DNA from: Heyndrickxia acidiproducens DSM 23148
GTDB taxonomy: Bacteria > Bacillota > Bacilli > Bacillales > Bacillaceae_C
Reading direction: 5' to 3'
Assembly: GCF_000374345.1 (NCBI RefSeq)
Contig: NZ_KB894008.1
Location: 1-38,310 of the forward strand
DNA length: 38,310 nt
This document shows positions 25,995 to 33,562 of this stretch, one piece after another (within the stretch, counting starts at the first letter, position 1; each line of letters starts with the position of its first letter). A model generated the notes under the pieces. The model saw only the letters and a list, made by a program, of their open reading frames with translations, ran no database searches and was not told the DNA's origin. A program made the position numbers and the translations under genes.

Positions 25995-27347
25995 ATGATG
26001 TTGAAAAAATGGATGGTATTTTTGATCGGATTGGCTTTGATTACCAGCCTGGCAGGATGCAGCAGCAGCTCCACGAATGCGGAGGCACAGAAAGAAAACG
26101 GCAGGATAGTCGTCACATTTTGGCATTCCATGAGCGGGGAACCGCAAAAAGCGTTGGATAAAATTGTGAAGGATTACAATCAGTCGCAAAAGAAAGTGGT
26201 CGTTAAAGCCGAGTACCAGGGCGAATATACAGAATCGCTGCCGAAATACCAAAGCGTCGGCGGAACGGAAAAAGCCCCGACCATTGTCCAGGTTCAGGAA
26301 ATTGGCACGAAGGCGATGATTAACAGCGGTTTTATCGAACCGGTCCAGAAGTTTATTGACCAGGATAATTACGATACCGCCCAGCTTGAAAAAAATATAT
26401 TGAGCTACTATACCGTTGACAACAAATTATATTCGATGCCTTTTAACTCATCCACGCCGGTGTTGTACTATAATGCGGACGCCTTGAAAAAAGCCGGAAT
26501 TGAAATCAAGTCCAAAGATCTTACCTTCGAACAGCTTGAGGATTATGCAAAAAAAGTAACAGATTCACACGCTGGAAAGATGAAAGGTTTTGCGTTACAG
26601 CCGTATGGGTGGTTATTTGAAGAATTGCTCGCCAATCAGGGCTCCTTATTGGTAAACAAAGAAAACGGCCATGCCGGAACCCCAACGAAAGCAGTTTTCA
26701 ACAATGAAGCCGGAAAAAGCATATTACAATGGGCGCAAAACATGATTAAGGACAAGAGTTTCGTAGACTATGGAACAGGCGCAAATGCCGGAAATGATAT
26801 GGTTGCCGGCTTTTTATCGGAAAAAGTGGCGATGTTTATCCAATCATCCGCAAACATCCGCGATGTTGTCAATCATGCAGATTTTGAAGTCGGTGTTGCG
26901 TACCTGCCGCATCCGGAAAGCGTGCAGCGCAATGGTGTGGCGATCGGCGGAGCAAGCCTCTGGATGTCTAAAGGTAAAAGCAGTGAAGAACAAAAGGCGG
27001 CATGGGACTTCATGAAATTTTTGGCCAGCCCGCATACGCAAGCAGAATGGCATACTGGCACAGGATATTTCGCGATTCATCCGCAAGCTTACAAAGATCC
27101 TGTCGTAAAAGAGGCTTATCGTAAAGTTCCGCAGCTGCAGGTACCGGTACAGCAATTACAATCCACAAAGGCTTCCACAGCCACACAGGGCGCACTCATG
27201 CAAAGCCTGCCGGAAGAAAGAAAAGCGGTTGAAAATGCCATGGAAAGTGTATACAACGGGGAAGACATCGGCCGGGCACTCGATAAAGCCGTAAAAGAAA
27301 CCAATGCAGCGATTAAAAAAGCCAATCAGGTTAATGGAGTGAAATAG
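25995..27347 (+). CDS. ugpB: Extracellular solute-binding lipoprotein, UgpB type
   Basis: A 450-residue binding protein. A signal peptide with lipobox SLAGC (Cys22) gives a membrane-anchored lipoprotein. The mature part begins with a Ser/Asn-rich linker and VTFWHSMSGEPQKALDKIV, then VQVQEIGTKAMINSG. These are typical of UgpB glycerol-3-phosphate/glycerophosphocholine-binding proteins. Near 300-350 it has the usual CUT1 block VAIGGASLWMSKG...AAWDFMKFLASP. Two adjacent ATGs (25995, 25998) are possible; the difference is one residue. Confidence 0.93.
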   Translation: MMLKKWMVFLIGLALITSLAGCSSSSTNAEAQKENGRIVVTFWHSMSGEPQKALDKIVKDYNQSQKKVVVKAEYQGEYTESLPKYQSVGGTEKAPTIVQVQEIGTKAMINSGFIEPVQKFIDQDNYDTAQLEKNILSYYTVDNKLYSMPFNSSTPVLYYNADALKKAGIEIKSKDLTFEQLEDYAKKVTDSHAGKMKGFALQPYGWLFEELLANQGSLLVNKENGHAGTPTKAVFNNEAGKSILQWAQNMIKDKSFVDYGTGANAGNDMVAGFLSEKVAMFIQSSANIRDVVNHADFEVGVAYLPHPESVQRNGVAIGGASLWMSKGKSSEEQKAAWDFMKFLASPHTQAEWHTGTGYFAIHPQAYKDPVVKEAYRKVPQLQVPVQQLQSTKASTATQGALMQSLPEERKAVENAMESVYNGEDIGRALDKAVKETNAAIKKANQVNGVK

Positions 27348-27402
27348 CGAACCAGCTTTGATTTAATGAGGAAAAGAATGGATTTGGCTTTTGAAGAGAA
27401 TA

Positions 27403-27447
27403 GTAAAGATGGAGCATGTGATTACCAGTCACATGCTCCATCTTTAC
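27403..27447 (+). promoter_or_regulatory. Perfect 19-bp stem-loop in the ugpB-glpQ gap
   Basis: GTAAAGATGGAGCATGTGA (27403-27421), a 7-base loop and its exact reverse complement (27429-27447). No T-run follows. The right arm ends only a few bases before the GGAAGGGG ribosome site of glpQ. It is a candidate RNA processing/stability element or attenuator that sets GlpQ expression relative to the transporter. The 19 paired bases without mismatch are exceptional here. Confidence 0.85.
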
Positions 27448-27465
27448 ATGGAAGGGGCAAATGAG

Positions 27466-28272
27466 ATGAAAAAAATGGCTGTACTGCTGCTGTTCATCCT
27501 TTTGGCAGTTGCAGTGTATTCTATTCCAAAGCAGAATCAGCAAGCGGCAGGGGAGAAACGCAGCATGGAAGTGATTGCCCATCGTGGTGCTTCCGGATAT
27601 GCGCCGGAACATACGCTGGCTGCATATGAACTTGCAAAAAAACAGGGCGCGGATTTTATTGAAATTGATTTGCAAATGACAAAAGACGGCCGTTTGATCG
27701 CAATGCACGATGATACGGTTGATCGCACAACGAACGGGCAGGGGCTTGTAAAAGATCATACGCTGTCCCAAATCAAAGCGTTAGATGCGGGATCCTGGTT
27801 CAGCCCGGATGATAAGGGAGAAAAAGTACCGGAACTGGAGGAAATCATCCGCCATTTTGGAACATCGATCCCTTATTATATTGAGATCAAAAATTCGGAC
27901 AGTGAAATGGTCCGGAAACTTGTGGAAGTTCTTCGGCGCCATCGCTTAATCGGGAAAAACAGCCATAAGGGGCAAGTTGTCATCGAGTCTTTTCACGCAA
28001 AGAGCCTGATAGCTTTCGATAAAAAATATCCGGATACAGAAATTATCCAGCTTGGCGATCCGCTGAAAATGAACATTGAGGAAGTGAAAACCTATGCGGA
28101 TGGAGTCGGCCCGAGTCTGAATCATTTGAGTGAAACTTTTGTCAAACGCGCACACAAAAACGGGTTGGCCGTCCACGTTTGGACTGTAGACAACCGGGAA
28201 ACGAAACAAAAACTGCAAAAATGGCAAGTCGACGCCATCTTCACGGATTTTACGAAATTGGCCAAGGAATAA
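27466..28272 (+). CDS. glpQ: Glycerophosphodiester phosphodiesterase
   Basis: A 268-residue GDPD-family enzyme that releases glycerol-3-phosphate from glycerophosphodiesters. The catalytic motif is VIAHRGASGYAPEHT (His39, Arg40, Glu48), followed by FIEIDLQMTKDGRLIAMHDD (Glu66, Asp68, His81). Residues 1-20 are hydrophobic and may be a membrane anchor or signal peptide; no lipobox cysteine is seen. It probably works outside the membrane and feeds the Ugp transporter. Although the frame is open from 27391, ATG 27466, after GGAAGGGG, is the start; the upstream part is the 19-bp hairpin. Confidence 0.94.
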   Translation: MKKMAVLLLFILLAVAVYSIPKQNQQAAGEKRSMEVIAHRGASGYAPEHTLAAYELAKKQGADFIEIDLQMTKDGRLIAMHDDTVDRTTNGQGLVKDHTLSQIKALDAGSWFSPDDKGEKVPELEEIIRHFGTSIPYYIEIKNSDSEMVRKLVEVLRRHRLIGKNSHKGQVVIESFHAKSLIAFDKKYPDTEIIQLGDPLKMNIEEVKTYADGVGPSLNHLSETFVKRAHKNGLAVHVWTVDNRETKQKLQKWQVDAIFTDFTKLAKE

Positions 28273-28403
28273 GATTAAGGGCATTTTCGCGTTACATTCA
28301 TTTGAAGTGATCATTTCGGTAAAATGGGAATGGGAATAGTTTTTGCCCAAAAAGGGAAACGTATTCAATTTGTCTGTTTTCACAATCCCGATAAAATATT
28401 TTC

Positions 28404-28429
28404 GTTTACCAGTTGTTGATATGGTAAAC
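28404..28429. promoter_or_regulatory. Inverted repeat upstream of the GntP permease gene
   Basis: GTTTACC (28404-28410) and GGTAAAC (28423-28429) are perfect 7-base arms separated by 12 bases. It lies about 90 bases upstream of TATAAT (28519-28524), whose -35 region (TGGTTT) is weak. This is the layout of an activator-dependent promoter. CdaR, encoded downstream, is a candidate activator (inference). Confidence 0.4.
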
Positions 28430-28555
28430 CTATTGTGACGGTGTTGTAAAATCTGTATTTGTGCAGATGCCTAATTTTTTTCTCCGCCCCTCCAATGGTT
28501 TTTCGACAACATCCTCACTATAATAGAACAAAATATGATTTTGGAGGTTACAGAA

Positions 28556-29860
28556 TTGGATGGAGTCACGATTAGCTGGATAGGCGCAATAATTGGGCTG
28601 GCAATTGCCATTATTTTGATCCTGAAAAAATTAAACCCGGTCTATGCGCTGTTTGTTGGAGCAATTCTTGGTGCCCTGATTGGCGGGGCAAACTTGGACA
28701 ATACTGTTAATATCCTGGTTGCCGGAACGCAAAGTGTGATGGGGACGGTGATCCGGGTTCTGGCTGCCGGCATTTTGGCCGGGGCGATGATGGAGTCGGG
28801 TGCAGCTGAGACGATTGCGCAAACGATTGTCAATAAATTGGGGGAAGGAAAAGCGATTTTATCTCTTGCACTGGCTACAATGGTCATTACAGCAGTCGGC
28901 GTTTTTATCCCGGTTGCGGTCTTAATTGTTGCCCCGATCGCCTTATCGGTTGGAAACAAAATGGGCATTTCAAAACTGGCCTTGCTGCTGGCGCTTTCAG
29001 GCGGGGGCAAGGCTGGAAATGTGATTTCGCCGAATCCGAACACGATTGCTGCGGCACACGGATTTAACGTGGAACTGAGCAGCTTGATGATTTATGATTT
29101 TATTCCTGCCGTTTTCGGCCTTGCAGTCACGGTTTTGGTGGCTACCCTTGTCAAACATAAAGGGGTACAAGTTGCCGCATCCGATATGGTTGAAACGGAT
29201 CAAAATGGAAAGGAATATCCTCCTTTTGGGCGCGCGATTGTGGCCCCGGTTGTTGCGATTGTGCTTTTGATGATCAATCCAATCGGGCAGATTTTAGGCA
29301 TTTCTGCGCTGGCATCCTTTAAAATGGATGCGGTGTATGTTTTACCAATTGCCGGTGTTTTGGGCATGATCGCGATGGGCCATCGAAAACATATTTTAGC
29401 CTATTCAGCGGCCGGTCTCCAAAAGATGACGGCAACTGTGCTGATTTTAATCGGTGCTGGTGCGATTGCCGGACTGATCTCAGCTTCCAATCTTTCGGTT
29501 GAAGTCGTAGCGTTGATCAAGGCTTCCGGCATTTCGGGCACTTTTTTGGCGCCAATCTCCGGAATTTTGATGGCAGCGGCAACGGCCTCTACTTCGACAG
29601 GGGTTATTCTTGCAACGGGTTCGTTCAGTAAAGCCATCCTGGATATAGGCACGGCCCCGATTGCCGCAGCGGCGATGGTCCATACCGGTGCTACCGTGAT
29701 CGATCAATTGCCGCATGGGAATTACTTCCATGTCACAGCCAGCAGTATGAATATGTCGATCAGAGAAAGAATGAGCGTGGTTCCATACGAAGCGATCGTC
29801 GGCGGCACGATGACGATTGTGGCAACAATTTTATATGGATTCATCTTATCCCACTCTTAA
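28556..29860 (+). CDS. GntP-family sugar-acid permease
   Basis: A 434-residue gluconate:H+ symporter family permease with about 12-14 hydrophobic segments. It has LALSGGGKAGNVISPNPNTIAAAHGF, a GntP-family block near 145-170, and HTGATVIDQLPHGNYFH near the C-terminus. Its neighbours, glycerate kinase and CdaR, suggest glycerate or a related sugar acid as substrate rather than gluconate. ATG 28535 would overlap the GGAGG site; TTG 28556, eight bases after GGAGG, is preferred. The stop codon touches the outer arm of the hairpin cluster that follows. Confidence 0.88.
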   Translation: MDGVTISWIGAIIGLAIAIILILKKLNPVYALFVGAILGALIGGANLDNTVNILVAGTQSVMGTVIRVLAAGILAGAMMESGAAETIAQTIVNKLGEGKAILSLALATMVITAVGVFIPVAVLIVAPIALSVGNKMGISKLALLLALSGGGKAGNVISPNPNTIAAAHGFNVELSSLMIYDFIPAVFGLAVTVLVATLVKHKGVQVAASDMVETDQNGKEYPPFGRAIVAPVVAIVLLMINPIGQILGISALASFKMDAVYVLPIAGVLGMIAMGHRKHILAYSAAGLQKMTATVLILIGAGAIAGLISASNLSVEVVALIKASGISGTFLAPISGILMAAATASTSTGVILATGSFSKAILDIGTAPIAAAAMVHTGATVIDQLPHGNYFHVTASSMNMSIRERMSVVPYEAIVGGTMTIVATILYGFILSHS

Positions 29861-30056
29861 CGGGCAGTAAGACTCCCACCTCAAGATTTAAGATACGAAG
29901 AAGAAAGGTGGGAGATCAAACTGCCCGTAAAGGTCCGATTGGTTGGGCCTGCAGGATGCAGGTCACAAAGGCGTTGCAACAAGATGTTGCGATTTTAGCC
30001 TTTGTTCAGATTTTCATCAGTGGGGTGAAGGAAAACCCCACTGATGGAAGTTTCAC
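29860..30056 (+). ncRNA. Highly structured element, IS605 right-end / omega-RNA-like, without tnpB
   Basis: Nearly the whole gap folds. (1) ACGGGCAGT/ACTGCCCGT (29860-29868, 29920-29928) encloses CTCCCACCT/AGGTGGGAG (29873-29881, 29906-29914). (2) CCTGCA/TGCAGG (29948-29962). (3) ACAAAGGC/GCCTTTGT (29965-29972, 29998-30005) encloses GCAAC/GTTGC. (4) CATCAGTGGGGT/ACCCCACTGATG (30015-30046) is a perfect 12-bp stem, then GGAAGTTTCAC. From memory, the GCCCGTAAAGGTCC...CCTGCAGG order and the final stem before TTTCAC resemble the omega-RNA scaffold at the right end of IS200/IS605-IS1341 elements. No tnpB or tnpA is adjacent. Alternatives are a host cis-regulatory leader of garK or a non-autonomous element. 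The structure is directly visible; the identity is inferred. Confidence 0.5.
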
Positions 30057-30076
30057 TTTATAATGGAGGGGTGAAA
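30051..30076 (+). promoter_or_regulatory. Hairpin presenting the garK ribosome site in its loop
   Basis: TTTCAC (30051-30056) pairs with GTGAAA (30071-30076). The 14-base loop contains TAATGGAGGG, the garK ribosome site, and the ATG follows two bases after the stem. TTTCAC is also the end of the hairpin cluster, so its folding could affect garK translation. Confidence 0.4.
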
Positions 30077-30078
30077 TT

Positions 30079-31218
30079 ATGAAAAACCCAGTATTTGTAT
30101 TAGCGCCGGATTCGTTTAAAGAAAGTATGACCGCAAAAGAAGTGTGTATGGCAATGGAAGCCGGGATTAAGAAAGCCATTCCGGACGCGGTATGCATCCA
30201 GGTTCCGATGGCAGATGGCGGGGAAGGAACGGTACAATCACTCATCGATGCCACTGGCGGGAAAATTTATCGCGAAACAGTAACAGGGCCGCTCGGAAAT
30301 CCAGTCACGGCCCACTATGGGATCCTCGGTGACGGGGAAACGGCCGCAATTGAAATGGCTTCGGCAAGCGGCATTCATTTGGTGACAAAAGAAACGAAAA
30401 ATCCGTTGATAACTACGACATTCGGAACGGGCGAACTGATTAAAGCCTGCCTGGATAAACAGGTGAACAATATTGTGATTGGGATTGGCGGCAGTGCCAC
30501 AAATGATGGCGGAGCAGGAATGGCGCAGGCGCTCGGTGTCCAATTTTTAAGCCAGGACGGTGCGGTGCTTCCGTTTGGCGGCGGTGCGCTTGGGGATCTG
30601 GCGAAAATTGAGATGTCCGGACTTGATCCGCGGCTTGCAGATGTGCAAATTTTTGTTGCTTCCGATGTCAGTAATCCTTTGTGCGGGGAAAACGGTGCTT
30701 CCCATGTGTTTGGCCCGCAAAAAGGCGCGACGAAAGACATGGTGCAAACATTGGATGCCAACCTTGCGCATTATGCTAAAGTCATAAAAGAGCAGCTTGG
30801 CAAGGATATTGCGGAGGTGCCGGGAGCAGGGGCTGCCGGCGGGCTCGGCGCAGGCCTGATGGTGTTTGCCGATGCCCAGTTAAAAAGCGGCATTGATCTC
30901 GTTGTGGAGTACACCGGTTTGGAGCAGAAGGTAAAAGAAGCAGATTTGGTTTGGACCGGGGAAGGCAGCATCGACTTCCAAACCCAATTTGGGAAAACCC
31001 CTTATGGCGTTGCACAAACGGCGAAGAAGCACGGGAAACCTGTAATTGCCGTCGCAGGCTATATCGGGGAAAAGATCGATGTTTTATATGAAAAAGGGAT
31101 TGACGCTGTATTCGGAATCCTGCCCCATCCAATGGACCTGGAAGAAGCGTTGCAGACGGGTGCGGAGAATGTTGAGCGGGCTTGTGAAAATATTGCGCGG
31201 CTGGTAAACGTAAAGTAA
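30079..31218 (+). CDS. garK: Glycerate kinase (GarK/GlxK family)
   Basis: A 379-residue glycerate kinase type 1. It has VLAPDSFKESMTAKEVCMAM at the N-terminus, MADGGEGT near 45, GIGGSATNDGGAGMAQALG near 135-153 and GAAGGLGAGLMVF near 250. It phosphorylates glycerate, in this family mostly to 2-phosphoglycerate, feeding lower glycolysis. It probably acts on glycerate brought in by the upstream GntP permease. The start has GGAGGGG nearby. The long structured leader is unusual for such a gene. Confidence 0.95.
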   Translation: MKNPVFVLAPDSFKESMTAKEVCMAMEAGIKKAIPDAVCIQVPMADGGEGTVQSLIDATGGKIYRETVTGPLGNPVTAHYGILGDGETAAIEMASASGIHLVTKETKNPLITTTFGTGELIKACLDKQVNNIVIGIGGSATNDGGAGMAQALGVQFLSQDGAVLPFGGGALGDLAKIEMSGLDPRLADVQIFVASDVSNPLCGENGASHVFGPQKGATKDMVQTLDANLAHYAKVIKEQLGKDIAEVPGAGAAGGLGAGLMVFADAQLKSGIDLVVEYTGLEQKVKEADLVWTGEGSIDFQTQFGKTPYGVAQTAKKHGKPVIAVAGYIGEKIDVLYEKGIDAVFGILPHPMDLEEALQTGAENVERACENIARLVNVK

Positions 31219-31280
31219 AGGCAGGATGAGTATCGGCAAAGCTCGCGCACGGGTAATGTAAAAAGCTGCACGCAGGCTGG

Positions 31281-31373
31281 TTTGTAATTGCTATTACTGC
31301 AGCAACAAAGAAAAAACGAGGGAATTAAAGACGGTGAAACGATGTTTGTAATTGTTATTGCTGCAGCAACAAA
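31281..31373. repeat. Direct repeat duplicating the cdaR 3' end
   Basis: A 29-base sequence at 31345-31373, covering the last cdaR codons (LLLQQ and stop) and trailer, is repeated at 31281-31309 with 27 of 29 bases identical and a 64-base period. The outer copy lies after the cdaR stop and before the end of garK. It looks like a small tandem duplication of the gene tail, or the trace of a former longer cdaR-like end. Confidence 0.7.
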
Positions 31374-32383
31374 TAGACGAGTTCAAATAAATCGAGTATT
31401 CGATTTGGATTTTTTCCTGTCAGCTGTTCAATCCTGCCCAGACGGTAATACAGTGTGTTGCGGTGGATCATAAGCGCACGCGCCGTCTCGGTTGGATTGC
31501 CATTATGGTCGATAAAAGTGGTCAAGGTTTGCATCAGAACATCCGGGAGATTTAAATTGCCATGCTTTGGATCCGCCGGCAAAATATTGATCTCGGAAAG
31601 TTCTGCGGGAAATTTCCAATCCTGATAGTTGAAAAACCGGCTGGATAAGTGAAGTTTTTCAGAAACCCGCATGCATAGGCGTGCCTGGTGGAAGCTTGTG
31701 GCAATGTTCAATCCCTGCATTCCGGCTGCCACAACCGCATGCTGATCAATATCGAGCAGGCTTTCCGCCACGCGCTCAACGTCCTTTTGACTCTGCAAAA
31801 TGACAATATACATATTTTCATTCTGTTTTTTAAAAGCAGGAAAGGGTTTTAATAGAGCATCAACTTTTTTCTTCTTTTTTACATGCTTTATAAGAACGAC
31901 GCTGTTTTCAACATGGAGATGAATATGGTAATGTTCTGCTTCATTCATCAGCTGCTGTGAATAGGCCTTTTTTTCATTTAAAAGGGCTTCCAGGAAAGCC
32001 GCTTCCCTGTTCCGCTCCGCCTCGCGATTGCCGATTAAGATATTTTGTTCGATCAATAAAGACACCGCAGTCTTGACAATTCGGCAAAAAGGCAGTACTT
32101 CTTCCGGCTCTCCGGTAATGCCGACAACGCCGATATATTGATTACCAATGACAATGGGTTCGTTCGTGCCCCTTTTCTCAAATCGATTATCGTAATAAAT
32201 TTCTATCATTTTTCCGGTATTCAGTGCCTGTACCGCACCGCGATGCAGCGTGCCAACCCGGTTTTTATTCCCGCTGCCAATTATCATGCCTTTTTCATTC
32301 ATAATGTTGATACTATAGGGGATGTCCTTCATCATCTTTTCCACAATTCCCTGTGCAAGTTCCCGCGTCAGCCATTTGCTCAA
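31355..32383 (-). CDS. cdaR: CdaR-family sugar-diacid/glycerate regulator
   Basis: A 342-residue CdaR-type regulator. The N-terminal sugar-diacid recognition domain (LSKWLTRELAQGIVEKMMKD, GMIIGSGNKNRVGTLHRGA, VVGITGEPEEV) spans about 1-135. The C-terminal HTH_30 has NPTETARALMIHRNTLYYRL near 300-320. E. coli CdaR activates glucarate/galactarate/glycerate genes, so the convergent gntP-garK genes are the likely targets. Two ATGs (32392, 32389) sit on or right after GGGAGG; TTG 32383, nine bases after it, is preferred and starts in line with family members. The choice changes only three residues. Confidence 0.93.
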   Translation of the reverse strand: MSKWLTRELAQGIVEKMMKDIPYSINIMNEKGMIIGSGNKNRVGTLHRGAVQALNTGKMIEIYYDNRFEKRGTNEPIVIGNQYIGVVGITGEPEEVLPFCRIVKTAVSLLIEQNILIGNREAERNREAAFLEALLNEKKAYSQQLMNEAEHYHIHLHVENSVVLIKHVKKKKKVDALLKPFPAFKKQNENMYIVILQSQKDVERVAESLLDIDQHAVVAAGMQGLNIATSFHQARLCMRVSEKLHLSSRFFNYQDWKFPAELSEINILPADPKHGNLNLPDVLMQTLTTFIDHNGNPTETARALMIHRNTLYYRLGRIEQLTGKNPNRILDLFELVYLLLQQ

Positions 32384-32546
32384 AACCATCATCCTCCCAA
32401 GCGTTCGTTCACACCCGTTTTACTATTAATATAGCATAAGCTTGGGCTTGTTTTGGGATGGAAAAATGCAGCAGTGGAGTGGAGTGCTTTGTTTTGGAAA
32501 GGTAGACTTCAGCTTTATAGATCCTCTTTCAAAATAAGAAACCCAT

Positions 32547-32579
32547 CAAAAAAATCCCGGCGGGTGCTCCGCCTGGGAT
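32547..32579 (-). terminator. Rho-independent terminator of the ketoacid dehydrogenase operon
   Basis: On the minus strand ATCCCAGGCGG and CCGCCGGGAT pair with one A-G mismatch, followed by seven T. It lies just past the E1beta stop. Confidence 0.85.
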
Positions 32580-32584
32580 CCAGT

Positions 32585-33562
32585 CTAATCATCTAAAATC
32601 TCGTGAATGCCTTTTAAAATCCGTTCTTGGTTGGGGAGCCATTCGTCTTCAACGGTTGCGACAGGGTAGGGGGTGTCGTAGCCGGTGATTCTATAGATTG
32701 GGGCGGATAATGAGAACAGGGCTTTTTCGCAGACGAGTGCTGCAATTTCGCCGCCGAAGCCGGATGTTTTGACCGCTTCGTGGACGATCATAAGGCGGCT
32801 TGTTTTTTCGACGGAATCGATAATGGTGCCAAGATCAAGCGGCTGGAGGGTTCGCAAATCAATCACTTCAACCGAGGTGCCTGTTTTTGAAAGTTCATGG
32901 GCTATTTTTTCGACAAGCGGTACGGTTGCGCCCCAGGTGACGATGGTAAGATCATTGCCTTCTTTTACAATTTTTGCCTTTCCGAGCGGGACTTGATAGG
33001 CTTCATCCGGTACTTCCATCGGCATGGTGCGGTACAGTTTCATCGGCTCCAAAAAAATCACCGGATCCTCATCGCGAATCGCAGAGATCAGCAGGCCCTT
33101 GGCGTCAAACGCATTTGATGGCGTGACGACTTTCAAACCGGGTGTATGGGTGAAGAGCGCTTCTAAAGAATCGGAGTGGAGTTCAGGTGTACGCACCCCG
33201 CCGCCATACGGGCTCCGGATGACCAGGGGCACGGTATATCTGCCACCAGACCGGTACCGGATCCTTGCCGCCTGGGAGCAGATCTGGTCCATCGCTTCAT
33301 AAGCGAACCCGAGAAACTGGATTTCAGCAATGGGTTTAATCCCGTTGACGGCAAGGCCGACCGAAGTGCCAACAATTGCGGATTCGGCAAGAGGCGTATC
33401 AATCACCCGGTTTTCGCCAAATTGCGTAAATAAACCGTCTGTTGCTCGAAATACACCGCCATTTTTTCCGACATCCTCACCCAGCACAATAACGCGGGAG
33501 TCCCGTTCCATTTCCTGCCGCATCGCTTCATTGATTGCTTGAATCATTGTTTTTGTTGTCAT
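32585..33562 (-). CDS. 2-oxoacid dehydrogenase E1 component, beta subunit
   Basis: A 325-residue transketolase-like E1beta of a pyruvate/branched-chain 2-oxoacid dehydrogenase. It has VIVLGEDVGKNGGVFRATDG near 25-45, RYTVPLVIRSPYGGGVRTPELHS at about 108-130 and VIDLRTLQPLD near 232. With E1alpha it forms the alpha2beta2 thiamine-diphosphate decarboxylase that acylates lipoyl-E2. Its ATG overlaps the E1alpha stop (ATGA). Subunit type is certain. Whether the complex uses pyruvate, acetoin or branched-chain ketoacids is not fixed by sequence alone; the acyl-CoA dehydrogenase next door favours branched-chain ketoacids. Confidence 0.92.
   Translation of the reverse strand: MTTKTMIQAINEAMRQEMERDSRVIVLGEDVGKNGGVFRATDGLFTQFGENRVIDTPLAESAIVGTSVGLAVNGIKPIAEIQFLGFAYEAMDQICSQAARIRYRSGGRYTVPLVIRSPYGGGVRTPELHSDSLEALFTHTPGLKVVTPSNAFDAKGLLISAIRDEDPVIFLEPMKLYRTMPMEVPDEAYQVPLGKAKIVKEGNDLTIVTWGATVPLVEKIAHELSKTGTSVEVIDLRTLQPLDLGTIIDSVEKTSRLMIVHEAVKTSGFGGEIAALVCEKALFSLSAPIYRITGYDTPYPVATVEDEWLPNQERILKGIHEILDD

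Noticed and set aside
28642..29043. Minus-strand open frame of 133 codons inside the GntP gene
   Set aside because: Low-complexity Ala/Pro/Ile-rich shadow of a permease gene.
30375..30761. Minus-strand open frame of 128 codons inside garK
   Set aside because: Antisense shadow of a strongly supported kinase gene, with no ribosome site.
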